Assembly: GCF_029211185.1 (NCBI RefSeq)
Contig: NZ_JARGDO010000002.1
Coordinates: 225,950 to 289,949 of the forward strand
Reading direction: 5' to 3'
From: Tessaracoccus caeni
GTDB lineage: Bacteria; Actinomycetota; Actinomycetes; Propionibacteriales; Propionibacteriaceae
DNA length: 64,000 nt
Positions 36,153 through 44,735 of the stretch are shown here, one piece after another. The notes under the pieces are model-generated. The model was not told the origin of the DNA. It did not search any database and was given only the letters and a program-made list of their open reading frames with translations. Positions within the stretch are counted from its first letter, which is position 1; each line of letters begins with the position of its first letter. A program made the translations under genes and the position numbers.

Positions 36153-36176
36153 TGTTGTCTAGCGGCGAGCGTCAGC

Positions 36177-36623
36177 TCACTTGCCGACGACCTCGAAGGA
36201 CACCCGCGCGGTGACGGCGGGGTGCAGCTTCACGGACGCGGTGTGCGCGCCGGCGGTCTTGATGGGCTTGGCGAACGACACGGAACGCTTGTCGATGGCG
36301 GGGCCACCGGCCTTCTTGACGGCAACAGCCAGCTCGGCGGCGGTGACCGCGCCGAACAGGTGACCCGAGTCAGCCACGCGGGCAGCGACGGAAACCGTCA
36401 GGCCCTCGATCTGCTGGCGGATCTCCTGCGCGTGCTCGACGCCACGGATCTCGCGGGCGTCGCGGGCGCGCTTGATGCCCTCGATCTGCTTCTCCGCGCC
36501 ACGGGTCCAGGCGATGGCCTTGCCCTGGGGCAGGAGGTAGTTACGGGCGTAGCCGTCCTTGACCTCAACGATTTCGCCGGCGATGCCGAGCTTCTCGATG
36601 GTGCTGGTGAGGATGATCTTCAT
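36177..36623 (-). CDS. rplI: 50S ribosomal protein L9
   Basis: 148 aa, the normal length. N-terminal MKIILTSTIEKLGIAGEIVE and VKDGYARNYLLPQGKAI are the L9 signature. It binds 23S rRNA near the L1 stalk. Last gene of rpsF-ssb-rpsR-rplI, 15 bp after rpsR. Confidence 0.98.
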   Translation of the reverse strand: MKIILTSTIEKLGIAGEIVEVKDGYARNYLLPQGKAIAWTRGAEKQIEGIKRARDAREIRGVEHAQEIRQQIEGLTVSVAARVADSGHLFGAVTAAELAVAVKKAGGPAIDKRSVSFAKPIKTAGAHTASVKLHPAVTARVSFEVVGK

Positions 36624-36638
36624 CTGTATTTCCCCTTA

Positions 36639-36878
36639 TCAGCGAGCGGTCGAGGCGTAGGGCAGCAGAGCCACCTCACGCGCGTTCTTGACGGCGAGTG
36701 CCACCTTGCGCTGGTCCTGGACCGAAAGGCCAGTGACGCGGCGGGCGCGAATCTTGCCGCGCTCAGAGATGAACCTCTTGAGCGTGTTGATGTCCTTGTA
36801 GTCGATGTTGGCGACGCGAGTCGTCTTCACCGGCATGATCTTCTTCTTGTTCACAGACTTGCGCTGTGGACCGGCCAT
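36639..36878 (-). CDS. rpsR: 30S ribosomal protein S18
   Basis: 79 aa. The family core [19 protein letters not shown] and [20 protein letters not shown] is intact. It forms a heterodimer with S6 on the 30S platform. No Cys pair is present, so this is the zinc-independent form. It lies between ssb and rplI. Confidence 0.97.
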   Translation of the reverse strand: MAGPQRKSVNKKKIMPVKTTRVANIDYKDINTLKRFISERGKIRARRVTGLSVQDQRKVALAVKNAREVALLPYASTAR

Positions 36879-36959
36879 TATGGTGCTCTCCTTCGTGGAA
36901 GCCCGTCCCTGTCACCAGGAACGGAATGTGCCAGCTCGTCCGATTGGACGAAGCGTGGA

Positions 36960-37496
36960 TCAGAACGGGGGTTCTTCAGACTGCTGCTGGGCCCACGGAT
37001 CGTTTCCGCCGCGGTTGCCTCCGGTGTTGCCGGAGCTCGCCCAGGGATCGCCTGCAGGAGCGTTCTGCTGATAGTTGGGGTTGCCCCCCTGCGGCGCCTG
37101 CTGCCAGGAACCACCGCCACCGCCGCCGCCACCCTGAGTGCGGGTGACCTTGGCCGTCGCGTAGCGGAGGGCGGGACCCACCTCGTTGACATCGACCTCG
37201 AAGACCGTACGACGCTCGCCCTGCTGGGTCTCGTACTGACGAGACTTCAGGTTGCCGGTAACGATCACCCGCATACCCTTGGTGAGGGACTCGGCGACGT
37301 TCTCGGCGTACTGGCGCCACACGGCACAGTTGAGGAACATGGCATCGCCGTCACGCCATTCGTTGGTCTGGCGATCGAACGTGCGGGGCGTCGACGCGAC
37401 GGTGAAGTTCGCGACGGCCGCGCCGCTGGGGGTGAACCGCAGCTCGGGATCGGACGTGAGATTGCCGATGATCGTGATCGGGGTTTCGCCTGCCAT
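36960..37496 (-). CDS. ssb: Single-stranded DNA-binding protein
   Basis: 178 aa. An N-terminal OB fold (about 1-110) with [19 protein letters not shown] and [16 protein letters not shown] is followed by a Gly-rich linker containing a run of eight Gly. The acidic tip SEEPPF binds partner proteins. GGAGG precedes ATG 37496. The tetramer protects single-stranded DNA in replication and repair. Usual place between rpsF and rpsR. Confidence 0.97.
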   Translation of the reverse strand: MAGETPITIIGNLTSDPELRFTPSGAAVANFTVASTPRTFDRQTNEWRDGDAMFLNCAVWRQYAENVAESLTKGMRVIVTGNLKSRQYETQQGERRTVFEVDVNEVGPALRYATAKVTRTQGGGGGGGGSWQQAPQGGNPNYQQNAPAGDPWASSGNTGGNRGGNDPWAQQQSEEPPF

Positions 37497-37603
37497 GGAT
37501 GCCTCCGTGTGAGTACTTAAGTGGATCAAGTGTTGCGCTGTTGCCTACCGTTATTGCGGAAAAGGCCTCAAATTTCCCACCGGATCCTGTGGTTGTGTAT
37601 AAC

Positions 37604-37891
37604 TCAGGCGTCGCGACGCAGAACCTTGGTCCGCACGATGGACTCGTCGATGGACATCAGACGGTCCAGCTCGGAGACCAGCGCCGGCTCAGCGGTCAGC
37701 TGCACGACGGCGTAGTTGGCTTCAGACTTCTTGTTGATGTCGTAAGCCAGGCGACGACGGCCCCAGAAATCGGTGCTGTCGACGGTGCCACCACCCTTGG
37801 TGATGGTCTCGAGATGCTTCTCGACGAGACCCTGGACCTTACGATCGTCGACATCTGCATCGACGAGAACCATGACTTCATACTTGCGCAT
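37604..37891 (-). CDS. rpsF: 30S ribosomal protein S6
   Basis: 95 aa. MRKYEVMVLVDADVDDRKV and FWGRRRLAYDINKKSEANY are the S6 signature. I chose ATG 37891, giving the standard N-terminus. First gene of the operon, partner of S18. Confidence 0.97.
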   Translation of the reverse strand: MRKYEVMVLVDADVDDRKVQGLVEKHLETITKGGGTVDSTDFWGRRRLAYDINKKSEANYAVVQLTAEPALVSELDRLMSIDESIVRTKVLRRDA

Positions 37892-37985
37892 GGAGTAGCC
37901 CCACCTCCTTCGGACTAACGGCCGCGGGTCGATCCCGTGGCAGGAGGGCACGGCCGACCCTGTGGCCAGCCGCTCGCCCAACCTT
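37892..37985 (-). promoter_or_regulatory. rpsF leader, possible S6:S18-binding element
   Basis: The minus-strand leader has GTCCGAAGGAGGTGGGGC just before the start. Leaders of rpsF in many bacteria carry an RNA bound by S6:S18 with a conserved CCG; the CCG here could be that element. Fold not proven. Confidence 0.3.
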
Positions 37986-38057
37986 ACCCGGGCTCGCGCG
38001 GGCGACGAAATCTAGTCCGCCTGATTAGGGTGGCAAGAGAAAAGTCCAGGAGGAACC

Positions 38058-38486
38058 ATGGCAGAAGAGACCCGCCGCCCGACCGCCGTCAGCCTGACCC
38101 GCGTCGGCACCACCCGATTCGAGGCCACCAACGAACGCGGCGGCACCCTGCCGATCGGCCCCGGCGACTCGCCGGAATTCACCCCCGTCGAGCTCCTGAT
38201 GGCCGCCATCGCCGGCTGCGGCGCCATCGACGTAGACCTGCTGACCACCCGCTACGCCGAGCCGGAGTCGTCCGAGGCCTCGGTCACCGCCGACCGCGTC
38301 AAGAACGCCGACGGCAACATCGTCGAGAACATCGACGTGACCTTCCGGCTCCGTTTCCCCGAAGGTGAGGGCGGCGACCGCGCCCGCAGCATGCTGGATC
38401 GCGCCATCACGCGCGCCCACGACCGGATGTGCACGGTCTCCCGCACCGTCGAAGCCGGCACCCCCGTCTCCATGCACAGCGACTGA
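38058..38486 (+). CDS. OsmC/Ohr-family protein
   Basis: 142 aa. The family Cys pair is present: AAIAGCGAIDVDLL and RMCTVSRTVEAGTPV. OsmC/Ohr proteins reduce organic hydroperoxides with these two cysteines. The general OsmC branch fits better than Ohr. AGGAGG precedes the ATG. It is divergent from rpsF, and a palindromic repeat follows its stop. Confidence 0.88.
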   Translation: MAEETRRPTAVSLTRVGTTRFEATNERGGTLPIGPGDSPEFTPVELLMAAIAGCGAIDVDLLTTRYAEPESSEASVTADRVKNADGNIVENIDVTFRLRFPEGEGGDRARSMLDRAITRAHDRMCTVSRTVEAGTPVSMHSD

Positions 38487-38500
38487 CTCAGGGTTCCGAA

Positions 38501-38565
38501 CATAAATCTGCGTATACGCGAAGGCCTCGCCTATAGCGAGGCCGGCGCGCATACGCAGATCTATG
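38501..38565. repeat. Palindromic intergenic repeat P, copy 1
   Basis: 65 bp. The outer arms are CATAAATCTGCGTATACGC and GCGCATACGCAGATCTATG. The centre is an inner stem GGCCTCGC/GCGAGGCC around CTATA. Copy 2 is at 47341. It lies 14 bp after the OsmC stop. Confidence 0.8.
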
Positions 38566-38677
38566 CACGCGGGGCGCGCGAGTTTGCCACGAACTCCGCG
38601 TCGTGACGCGGTTTTCGGGAATAAACCGTCGCGATTCGAGGTTTGACCGCTCGACATCGTCAGTAAAGGAATCACCC

Positions 38678-40210
38678 ATGCGTTCCCGCAGACTCGCGAG
38701 CACCATCGCCGCCCTCCTCGCCTCCGGGCTGGTTCTGGCCGGCTGCTCCTCCCCCTCGAGCCCGTCCACCGATCCCGGCACCACCGGCCAGTCCTCCGTC
38801 GCCGCCGATCCGGCTGCCGCGATCGAAATCGGCTCGCTGTACGAGCCCGGCAACCTCAGCAACGTGGACGCCGGCGGCCAGGGCGTCGTCGAGGCTTTCA
38901 ACGGCAACGTCTACGAGTCGCTGATCAAGCTGAACGACGACGGATCCCTCAGCAATCTGCTGGCCGAGGACTACCAGGTGAGCGACGACGGCCTCACCTA
39001 CACCTTCACCTTGCGCGACGGCGTCACCTTCCACTCCGGCAAGGCCCTTACCTCCGCCGACGTGAAGGCGAGCTTCGAGCGCGTCACCGCCGAGAGCTCG
39101 CAGGCGGCCCGCAAGGCGAGCTACGCCGTGGTGGACTCGGTGGAGACGCCCGACGAGAAGACGGTGGTGTTCACCCTGTCGTCGCGCTCCATCTCGTTCC
39201 CCTACCTGATCTCGTACGTCTGGATCGTCAACCCCGACCTGGCCGACGCCAAGACCGAGGCCGACGGCACCGGCCCGTACGCCTTCGAGGAGTGGCGTCG
39301 CGGCAGCACGCTGACCATCGCCCGCAACGACGCCTACTGGGGCGAGGCGCCGAAGAACGCCGAGGTGACGTTCCACTACTTCACCGACGCCAGCGCCCTG
39401 GGCAATGCCTTGCTGACCGACGAGATCGACCTGATCACCAGCCTCCAGAGCCCCGATTCGCTCACCCCGTTCGAGAACAACCCCGACTTCCAGATCAGCG
39501 AGGGCACCTCGACGGTCAAGGAGCTGCTGGCCTTCAACGACCGCGTCGAGCCCTTCAACGACGCCAAGGTGCGTCGCGCCATCTACTCCGCCGTCGACCG
39601 CGAGAAGCTGCTCGACGCCATCTGGGCCGGCCGCGGCACGCTGATCGGGTCGATGGTTCCGCCCACCGACCCGTGGTACGAGGATCTGACCAGCCTCAAC
39701 CCCTACGACCCCGAGCTCTCCAAGACGCTGCTGGCCGAGGCGGGCAAGGCCGATGGCTTCACCTTCACCCTGCAGACGCCCAACTACGACCCGCACCCCC
39801 AGGTGGCGGAGTTCCTGAAGAGCGAGCTGGCGAAGGTCGGCATCACCGTCGAGATCAAGATCATCACGGCCGACGAGTGGTACTCGACCGTGTTCAAGGA
39901 GCGCGATTTCGAGGCGACGCTGCAGGAGCACGTCAACGACCGCGACGTCGTCTGGTACGCCAACCCCGACTTCTACTGGGGCTACGACAACGCCGAGGTG
40001 CAGAAGCTGGTGGGCGAGGCCGAGCAGGCCGAGACGCCAGAGCAGCAGACCGAGCTGCTCACGCAGGCCAACACCATCATCGCCACTGAAGCCGCCAGCA
40101 ACTGGCTGTTCCTCTTCCCGCAGATCGTGGTGGCCCGCAGCGACGTCTCCGGCTTCCCCGTCAACGGCCTGAACTCGCAGTTCTACGTCTCGGGAATCTC
40201 CAAGGCGTGA
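38678..40210 (+). CDS. Peptide-type ABC substrate-binding lipoprotein (family 5)
   Basis: 510 aa. The signal peptide ends in the lipobox LAGC, followed by a Ser/Pro/Thr-rich linker. The family-5 block is LAEDYQVSDDGLTYTFTLRD with GVTFHSGKALTSADVKASFE, and later FNDAKVRRAIYSAVDREKL. It captures oligopeptides, nickel or similar ligands outside the membrane for the permeases downstream. The permease GTG overlaps its stop. Ligand unknown. Confidence 0.92.
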   Translation: MRSRRLASTIAALLASGLVLAGCSSPSSPSTDPGTTGQSSVAADPAAAIEIGSLYEPGNLSNVDAGGQGVVEAFNGNVYESLIKLNDDGSLSNLLAEDYQVSDDGLTYTFTLRDGVTFHSGKALTSADVKASFERVTAESSQAARKASYAVVDSVETPDEKTVVFTLSSRSISFPYLISYVWIVNPDLADAKTEADGTGPYAFEEWRRGSTLTIARNDAYWGEAPKNAEVTFHYFTDASALGNALLTDEIDLITSLQSPDSLTPFENNPDFQISEGTSTVKELLAFNDRVEPFNDAKVRRAIYSAVDREKLLDAIWAGRGTLIGSMVPPTDPWYEDLTSLNPYDPELSKTLLAEAGKADGFTFTLQTPNYDPHPQVAEFLKSELAKVGITVEIKIITADEWYSTVFKERDFEATLQEHVNDRDVVWYANPDFYWGYDNAEVQKLVGEAEQAETPEQQTELLTQANTIIATEAASNWLFLFPQIVVARSDVSGFPVNGLNSQFYVSGISKA

Positions 40211-41172
40211 TCGGCTACCTGGCCCGCAGGTTCGGGTTCCTCCTGCTCAGCTTCGCACTCGCGATGCTGCTGATCTTCCTGCTGTTGCGTCTGCTCCCCG
40301 GCGATCCGGCCAACGCCCTGCTGGGCGCGGACGCGACGCCGGAGCAGATCGCGGCAGCGCAGGAACAGGTGGGCTCGAACCTGCCGGTCGGGCAACAGCT
40401 GCTCACCTGGGTCGGCGGCGTGCTGCGCCTCGATCTGGGCACCTCTTTCACCTCCGGCGCCCCGGTGCTGCCGGAGATCGCGCAGCGGCTCACCATCACG
40501 CTGCCCCTCACCCTCATTGCGTTCGTGATAGCCGTGGTGATCGCAGCCTTCGTCGGCTACGTCGCGGCGGTGCGGTCCCACACCCGGTTGGGCACGGTGC
40601 TCTCCGGGATCGCGCAGTTCGGCATCGCGGTGCCGGTGTTCTGGATCGGCATCCTGCTGGTGTGGATCTTGGCGCTCCAGCTGCGTTGGTTCCCGTCCAG
40701 CGGCTTCCCGCGCACCGACTGGGAAGACCCGGCTGCGGCGCTGAGGTCGCTGACGCTGCCCATCATCACCATCGTCATCGTGATGTCGGCGTCGCTGATC
40801 CGCTACGTGCGCTCTGCGACGCTCGACGTGCTCGACTCCGACTACCTGCGCAATGCCCGGGCCCTCGGCGCCTCCCAAGGCGAGGCCTTCCTGAGGCACG
40901 GCCTGCGCAACGCGTCGGTGCCGGTGATCTCCGTGCTCGGCATCGAGCTGGCGTCGACGCTGCTGGGTGCGGTCGTCGTCGAGAGCGTGTTCAGCCTGCC
41001 GGGGCTGGGCTCGATGCTCACCAAGGCCATCGCCGAGCACGACTATCCCAACATCCAGGGCGTGCTGCTGGTCAGCACCCTGTTCGTGCTGGTGATCGGT
41101 TTCGCCGCCGATGTCGTTCAGCGCATCGTCGATCCTCGGCTGCGCACGCATCTCTCGGGGGCCGACGCATGA
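40207..41172 (+). CDS. ABC-importer permease, DppB type
   Basis: 321 aa with six TM helices. IGYLARRFGFLLLSFALAML is the classic DppB/OppB start and LRLLPGDPANALLG follows. The EAA-like loop is YLRNARALGASQGEAFLRHG. GTG start at 40207 overlaps the binding-protein stop by 4 bp; its stop overlaps the next ATG. Confidence 0.93.
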   Translation: MIGYLARRFGFLLLSFALAMLLIFLLLRLLPGDPANALLGADATPEQIAAAQEQVGSNLPVGQQLLTWVGGVLRLDLGTSFTSGAPVLPEIAQRLTITLPLTLIAFVIAVVIAAFVGYVAAVRSHTRLGTVLSGIAQFGIAVPVFWIGILLVWILALQLRWFPSSGFPRTDWEDPAAALRSLTLPIITIVIVMSASLIRYVRSATLDVLDSDYLRNARALGASQGEAFLRHGLRNASVPVISVLGIELASTLLGAVVVESVFSLPGLGSMLTKAIAEHDYPNIQGVLLVSTLFVLVIGFAADVVQRIVDPRLRTHLSGADA

Positions 41173-42038
41173 GCGCCCGGATCGACGCGACGACGCCCGG
41201 CGCGACGGCTGCCCGCACCGGCGCCCGCCGCTGGCCACGGAGCCTGGTGGCCGGCGTGATCCTGCTGGGCCTGGTGGCCGTGCTCGGCGTGGCGTCGGTG
41301 TTCTGGCTGCCCTTCGACTTGGCCGACACCTCCGGCGGACGTTTGGAAGCCCCCAACGGCACGCACTGGCTGGGCACCGACACCCTCGGCCGCGATACCG
41401 CCAGCTTCGTGCTGGTCGGCCTGCGCATCGCGCTGACCGTCGGGCTGGGCAGCACGGCCATCGCGCTGGCCATCGGGCTGGTGGTGGGGTTGGTCGCGGC
41501 GCACTCCAGCGGATGGCTCGACGACGTGCAGTCGTCGCTGCTGGACGTGCTGATCGCCTTCCCCACCCTGCTGCTGGCCATGCTGATCGGCGCCACCCAG
41601 GGCGCCAGCCTGACCACCGCCGTCGTCTCCATCGGCGTCGCGGCCTCGGCCGTCGTCGCCCGCCTCACCCGCATCCTGGCCAAGCGACTGCTGCGCCAGC
41701 AGTTCGTGGTGGCGGCCCGTACCTCCGGCACCGGGTGGTTCTCGATCATTGTGCGCCACCTGCTGCCCAACATGTGGCCCACCTTGGTGGTGACCGCCGC
41801 CCTGGTGTTCGGCACTGCCGTGCTCGCCGAGGCCAGTCTCTCGTACCTCGGCCTGGGCGTTCCCCCGCCGAACGCCTCGCTGGGCCGGCTGCTGCGCGAC
41901 TCCCAGTCGACGGTGCTGGGCGCGCCCTGGTCGGCGATCGCGCCGGGCGTCGCCGTCGTCATCATCGTGCTGGGCGCCAACTTCCTGGCCGACGGCCTGC
42001 GCGAGCACCTCGATCCCACCCGAAGGGGACGCTCATGA
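41169..42038 (+). CDS. ABC-importer permease, DppC type
   Basis: 289 aa. The hallmark HWLGTDTLGRDTASFVLVGL precedes the transport domain, and FVVAARTSGTGWFSIIVRHL is the ATPase-docking loop. The pair with DppB forms the channel. ATGA overlaps join it to both neighbours. Confidence 0.93.
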   Translation: MSARIDATTPGATAARTGARRWPRSLVAGVILLGLVAVLGVASVFWLPFDLADTSGGRLEAPNGTHWLGTDTLGRDTASFVLVGLRIALTVGLGSTAIALAIGLVVGLVAAHSSGWLDDVQSSLLDVLIAFPTLLLAMLIGATQGASLTTAVVSIGVAASAVVARLTRILAKRLLRQQFVVAARTSGTGWFSIIVRHLLPNMWPTLVVTAALVFGTAVLAEASLSYLGLGVPPPNASLGRLLRDSQSTVLGAPWSAIAPGVAVVIIVLGANFLADGLREHLDPTRRGRS

Positions 42039-42868
42039 CCGCCACCCGACACGACGCGCCCTGGCTGGAGGTCGACGACCTCACCATCGAGGTGCGAGGA
42101 ACCGGCAAGCGGCTGGTCGACGGCATCTCCTTCCAGCTCGCGCGCGGCGAGCGGCTGGGCATCATCGGCGAGTCGGGATCCGGCAAGTCGGTGACCAGCC
42201 TGGCACTGCTCGGGCTGCTGCCGCCGACGCTGCGCGCGTCGGGGTCGGCCCGGGTGTCCGGCCATCAGGTGATCGGAGTGCGCGAGAGTGAGCTGCGAGC
42301 CGTCCGCGGCGGCAAGGTGGCGCTGGTCTTCCAGGATCCGTCCACGGCCCTCGACCCCCTCACCCGGATCGGCGCCCTGATCGCGGAGCCGCTGCGTCGG
42401 CATCGCGCGCTGACGGGCGCGGCTGCACAGGACGCCATCCGCCAACTGCTGCAGGAGGTGTCGCTGCCGGAGCGCGTGCTGCGCGCCTTCCCCCACGAGC
42501 TCTCCGGCGGTCAGCGGCAGCGCGTCGCCATCGCCATGGCGCTCGCCTGCGGCGCCGAGACCCTCATCGCCGACGAACCCACCACCGCTCTCGACGTCAC
42601 CGTGCAGGCCGAGATCCTTGGCCTGCTGCGGAAGCTCTCCGACGAGCGCGGCATGGCGTTGGTGCTTGTCAGCCACGACATCGCGGTGGTCTCGGCCACC
42701 GTCGACCGCGCCCTGGTGATGCGCTACGGCAGCATCGTCGAGGAGGGGCCCATCGACACCATCGTCCGCTCGCCGCAACACGAGTACACGCAGCGCCTGG
42801 TAGCCGGCGCCCGCGCGCTCGACCGCGCCCTCACCACCGGAACCATCGACACCGGGAGGACCGCATGA
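42035..42868 (+). CDS. ABC-importer ATPase, DppD type
   Basis: 277 aa. Walker A is GESGSGKSV, the Q-loop FQDPSTALDPL, the signature LSGGQRQRV, Walker B TLIADEPTTALDVT, and the switch His in VLVSHDIAVVS. The OppD-type iron-sulfur Cys block is not evident. It ends ...TGRTA with its TGA overlapping the ATG of the first mini-cistron. Confidence 0.93.
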   Translation: MTATRHDAPWLEVDDLTIEVRGTGKRLVDGISFQLARGERLGIIGESGSGKSVTSLALLGLLPPTLRASGSARVSGHQVIGVRESELRAVRGGKVALVFQDPSTALDPLTRIGALIAEPLRRHRALTGAAAQDAIRQLLQEVSLPERVLRAFPHELSGGQRQRVAIAMALACGAETLIADEPTTALDVTVQAEILGLLRKLSDERGMALVLVSHDIAVVSATVDRALVMRYGSIVEEGPIDTIVRSPQHEYTQRLVAGARALDRALTTGTIDTGRTA

Positions 42869-43048
42869 CCAGCCTCGCCCGACGCATCCACCCCTGGTCC
42901 GCCCGCGGGACCACCCTCCCGACCGTTGCCCGGAAGACCGAAGCCGGGAGGTCCGCATGACCAGCGTCACCCGACGCATCCATCCCCGGTCCAGCCGCGG
43001 GACCGCCCTTACGACCGTTGCCCGGAAGACCGAAGCCGGGAGGTCCGC
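42854..43048 (+). repeat. 92-bp tandem duplication carrying ribosome site and start codon
   Basis: Two units, 42854-42945 and 42946-43037, with the first bases of a third at 43038. Each begins GGGAGG(A/T)CCGCATGACC, so the ribosome site plus ATG occurs three times at 92-bp steps. The last one is the start of the DppF-type gene. Unit 1 and unit 2 differ at only a few positions. Confidence 0.9.
42865..42960 (+). CDS. 31-aa mini-cistron 1 in the Dpp operon
   Basis: ATG at 42865 overlaps the DppD stop (ATGA), and its own TGA at 42958-42960 overlaps the next ATG. It encodes a very basic 31-residue peptide: MTSLARRIHPW at the start, RKTEAGRSA at the end. It has the same good GGGAGG site as its neighbours. 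It may be a real coupled leader peptide or a by-product of duplication. No family is recognised. Confidence 0.45.
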   Translation: MTSLARRIHPWSARGTTLPTVARKTEAGRSA

Positions 43049-43052
43049 ATGA
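42957..43052 (+). CDS. 31-aa mini-cistron 2 in the Dpp operon
   Basis: Duplicate of mini-cistron 1: MTSVTRRIHPR at the start, the same RKTEAGRSA end. It has ATGA overlaps on both sides, ending on the start of the DppF-type gene at 43049. The changes between the two copies are partly silent and partly amino-acid-changing; the C-terminal nine residues are identical. Confidence 0.45.
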   Translation: MTSVTRRIHPRSSRGTALTTVARKTEAGRSA

Positions 43053-43846
43053 CCGCCCTCCTCGCCCTCGACCACGTCGGATTCCGGTATCGCGGCGCCG
43101 ACCAGCTGGCCCTCGACGACGTCAGCCTCGCCGTCGAACCCGGACGCAGTCTGGGCATCGTCGGGGAGTCGGGATCGGGCAAGTCCACGGCGCTGTCCAT
43201 GCTGCTGGCCCTGCGCCAGCCGGGCACCGGTCAGGTGCTGTTCGACGGTTCCCCCTTGGTGGGCCGGGCCCGCATTCGTGAGCTGCGACGCGCCGTTCAG
43301 CCGGTCTTCCAGGATCCGTACACCTCGCTCGACCCGCGCATGCGCGTCGACCGGATCGTCTCCGAGCCGCTGCAGTCGCTGGGTGTGGAGAAGGATCCGC
43401 GCGGCCGTCGGGATCGCGCCGCTGCGGTGTTGTCGGAGGTCGGGCTCGGCGCCGACGCCCTCACCCGCTACCCCCACGAGTTCAGCGGCGGACAGCGTCA
43501 GCGCATCGCCATCGCCCGGGCCCTGGTGACAAACCCGAGGGTCTTGATCGCCGACGAGCCCGTCAGCGCACTCGACGTGTCCACCCGGATCGACGTGATC
43601 GCGCTGCTCGCCCGGCTGCGGGAGAGTCACGGTTTGAGCCTGATCATGGTGTCCCACGACATCAGTGTCGTCGCCGCCCTGTGCGACGAGATGACCGTGC
43701 TGAAGGACGGCCGCGTCGTCGAGACCGGCCCCACCCTCGACGTCCTGGCCAACCCCTCGGAGTCCTACACCGCCGCCCTGATCGCCGCCATCCCCCGCCT
43801 GACCCCACGCTCTTTGAGTTCACGCTCTTTGAGGTGCGAAGGCTGA
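43049..43846 (+). CDS. ABC-importer ATPase, DppF type
   Basis: 265 aa. Walker A is GESGSGKST, the Q-loop FQDPYTSLDPR, the signature FSGGQRQRI, Walker B VLIADEPVSALDV, and the switch His in IMVSHDISVVA. It lacks the usual long OppF tail. Its last dozen codons (PRSLSSRSLRCEG) come from a REP-like palindrome, so the original end may have been replaced by repeat insertion. Second ATPase of the importer; the start is one of three identical ribosome-site/ATG units. Confidence 0.92.
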   Translation: MTALLALDHVGFRYRGADQLALDDVSLAVEPGRSLGIVGESGSGKSTALSMLLALRQPGTGQVLFDGSPLVGRARIRELRRAVQPVFQDPYTSLDPRMRVDRIVSEPLQSLGVEKDPRGRRDRAAAVLSEVGLGADALTRYPHEFSGGQRQRIAIARALVTNPRVLIADEPVSALDVSTRIDVIALLARLRESHGLSLIMVSHDISVVAALCDEMTVLKDGRVVETGPTLDVLANPSESYTAALIAAIPRLTPRSLSSRSLRCEG

Positions 43847-43959
43847 GGGCGAGGAACGAGCCCCAGGGCCGAAGCCTCGAAAAGAGCCCGACCTTGGGCA
43901 GAGGCTGTTGTTCGACTGCCAGCTGGGTCGCTTCGAGGCGACTTCGTCGCACCTCAACG
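43805..43959. repeat. REP-like palindrome cluster C
   Basis: CACGCTCTTTGAG occurs at 43806 and 43821; the second pairs with CCTCGAAAAGAGC at 43875-43887. A further unit at 43930-43959 has CTTCGAGGCGACTTCGTCGC and ACCTCAACG. The stop codons of both flanking genes lie inside the cluster. Confidence 0.7.
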
Positions 43960-44730
43960 ACCGGGTACGGACAGCCACTGATTCAACGTGCCGGTCTCGA
44001 CGATCTGCTCCCAGAACTTCTGCGCCCAGGCGGCGTGGCCTCGGTCGTTGGGGTGGAACAGGTCTCCGGCGGTGTGGCGGTGGTATCCGAACAGCCCCGT
44101 CTCGCGGCTGGACTGGTGGATCGGCACCAGATGATGACCACGGCTCTCGATCAGTTCGCGTGATGCGACGGCCATCCCGGACGAGCGCTGCGCGAGCCCC
44201 GGCCACATCAGCCAAGGGACATCGGCGACGAAGCTACCCTCGGGCAACGCCGCAAGGATCGCGTCGAAGCTGGCCTTGAACGACTCCGTGGTGTTGCCCA
44301 TGAAGAACACCGCGTCGTTGCCGCCGATGTCCAACGTCACGAGGTCGGGCTCGAACTCGAGAGCGGCCAACTTGGGCAGCTGGTCCTTCACCACGTCGCC
44401 GCTCACCGCTCCGGACACGGACAGGTTGGTGACGATCACCTCGCGTCCGGTGGCCTCCGACATCAGGTGCCCGATCAGCGCCACATAGCCGCGCCACGCG
44501 GACGAGGCGCCCACGCCCTGCGCGGCGGAATCGCCCAGCGCGACGTAGTTCAGCGGCGGGAGGTCGCGCCGGATGTGACGCTTGGCCTGCACCGACCAAT
44601 GCCGGTAGTAGTCGGGCACGTCGCGATTCACCTTGCGATGCCCACCGACGTAATAGCCGATCGCACCCCCGAGTCCCGCGAGCCCGGCGCCCAGCAACAT
44701 GTTGCGCAGGGACAACCGCATGGGTGTCAT
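43954..44730 (-). CDS. SGNH/GDSL hydrolase
   Basis: 258 aa, with an N-terminal membrane helix (MLLGAGLAGLGGAIGYYVGG). The SGNH blocks are present: ALGDSAAQGVG with the Ser nucleophile, the oxyanion Gly in SVSGAVSGD, IGGNDAVFF, and DLFHPNDRGHAAWA with the Asp-His pair. It is an esterase or lipase acting probably outside the membrane. The substrate is unknown. Its stop lies in a REP-like unit. It precedes the rhodanese gene region on the same strand. Confidence 0.87.
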   Translation of the reverse strand: MTPMRLSLRNMLLGAGLAGLGGAIGYYVGGHRKVNRDVPDYYRHWSVQAKRHIRRDLPPLNYVALGDSAAQGVGASSAWRGYVALIGHLMSEATGREVIVTNLSVSGAVSGDVVKDQLPKLAALEFEPDLVTLDIGGNDAVFFMGNTTESFKASFDAILAALPEGSFVADVPWLMWPGLAQRSSGMAVASRELIESRGHHLVPIHQSSRETGLFGYHRHTAGDLFHPNDRGHAAWAQKFWEQIVETGTLNQWLSVPGR

Positions 44731-44735
44731 CTCCG

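Noticed and set aside
42854..43048. Tandem repeat as a second CRISPR-like or minisatellite element
   Set aside because: Only two units of 92 bp with protein-frame logic and no spacer-like variation; it is a gene-internal duplication.
41072..43657. 861-codon open frame antisense to the Dpp importer genes
   Set aside because: It crosses five well-supported genes and shows only low-complexity sequence; it is a codon-bias shadow.
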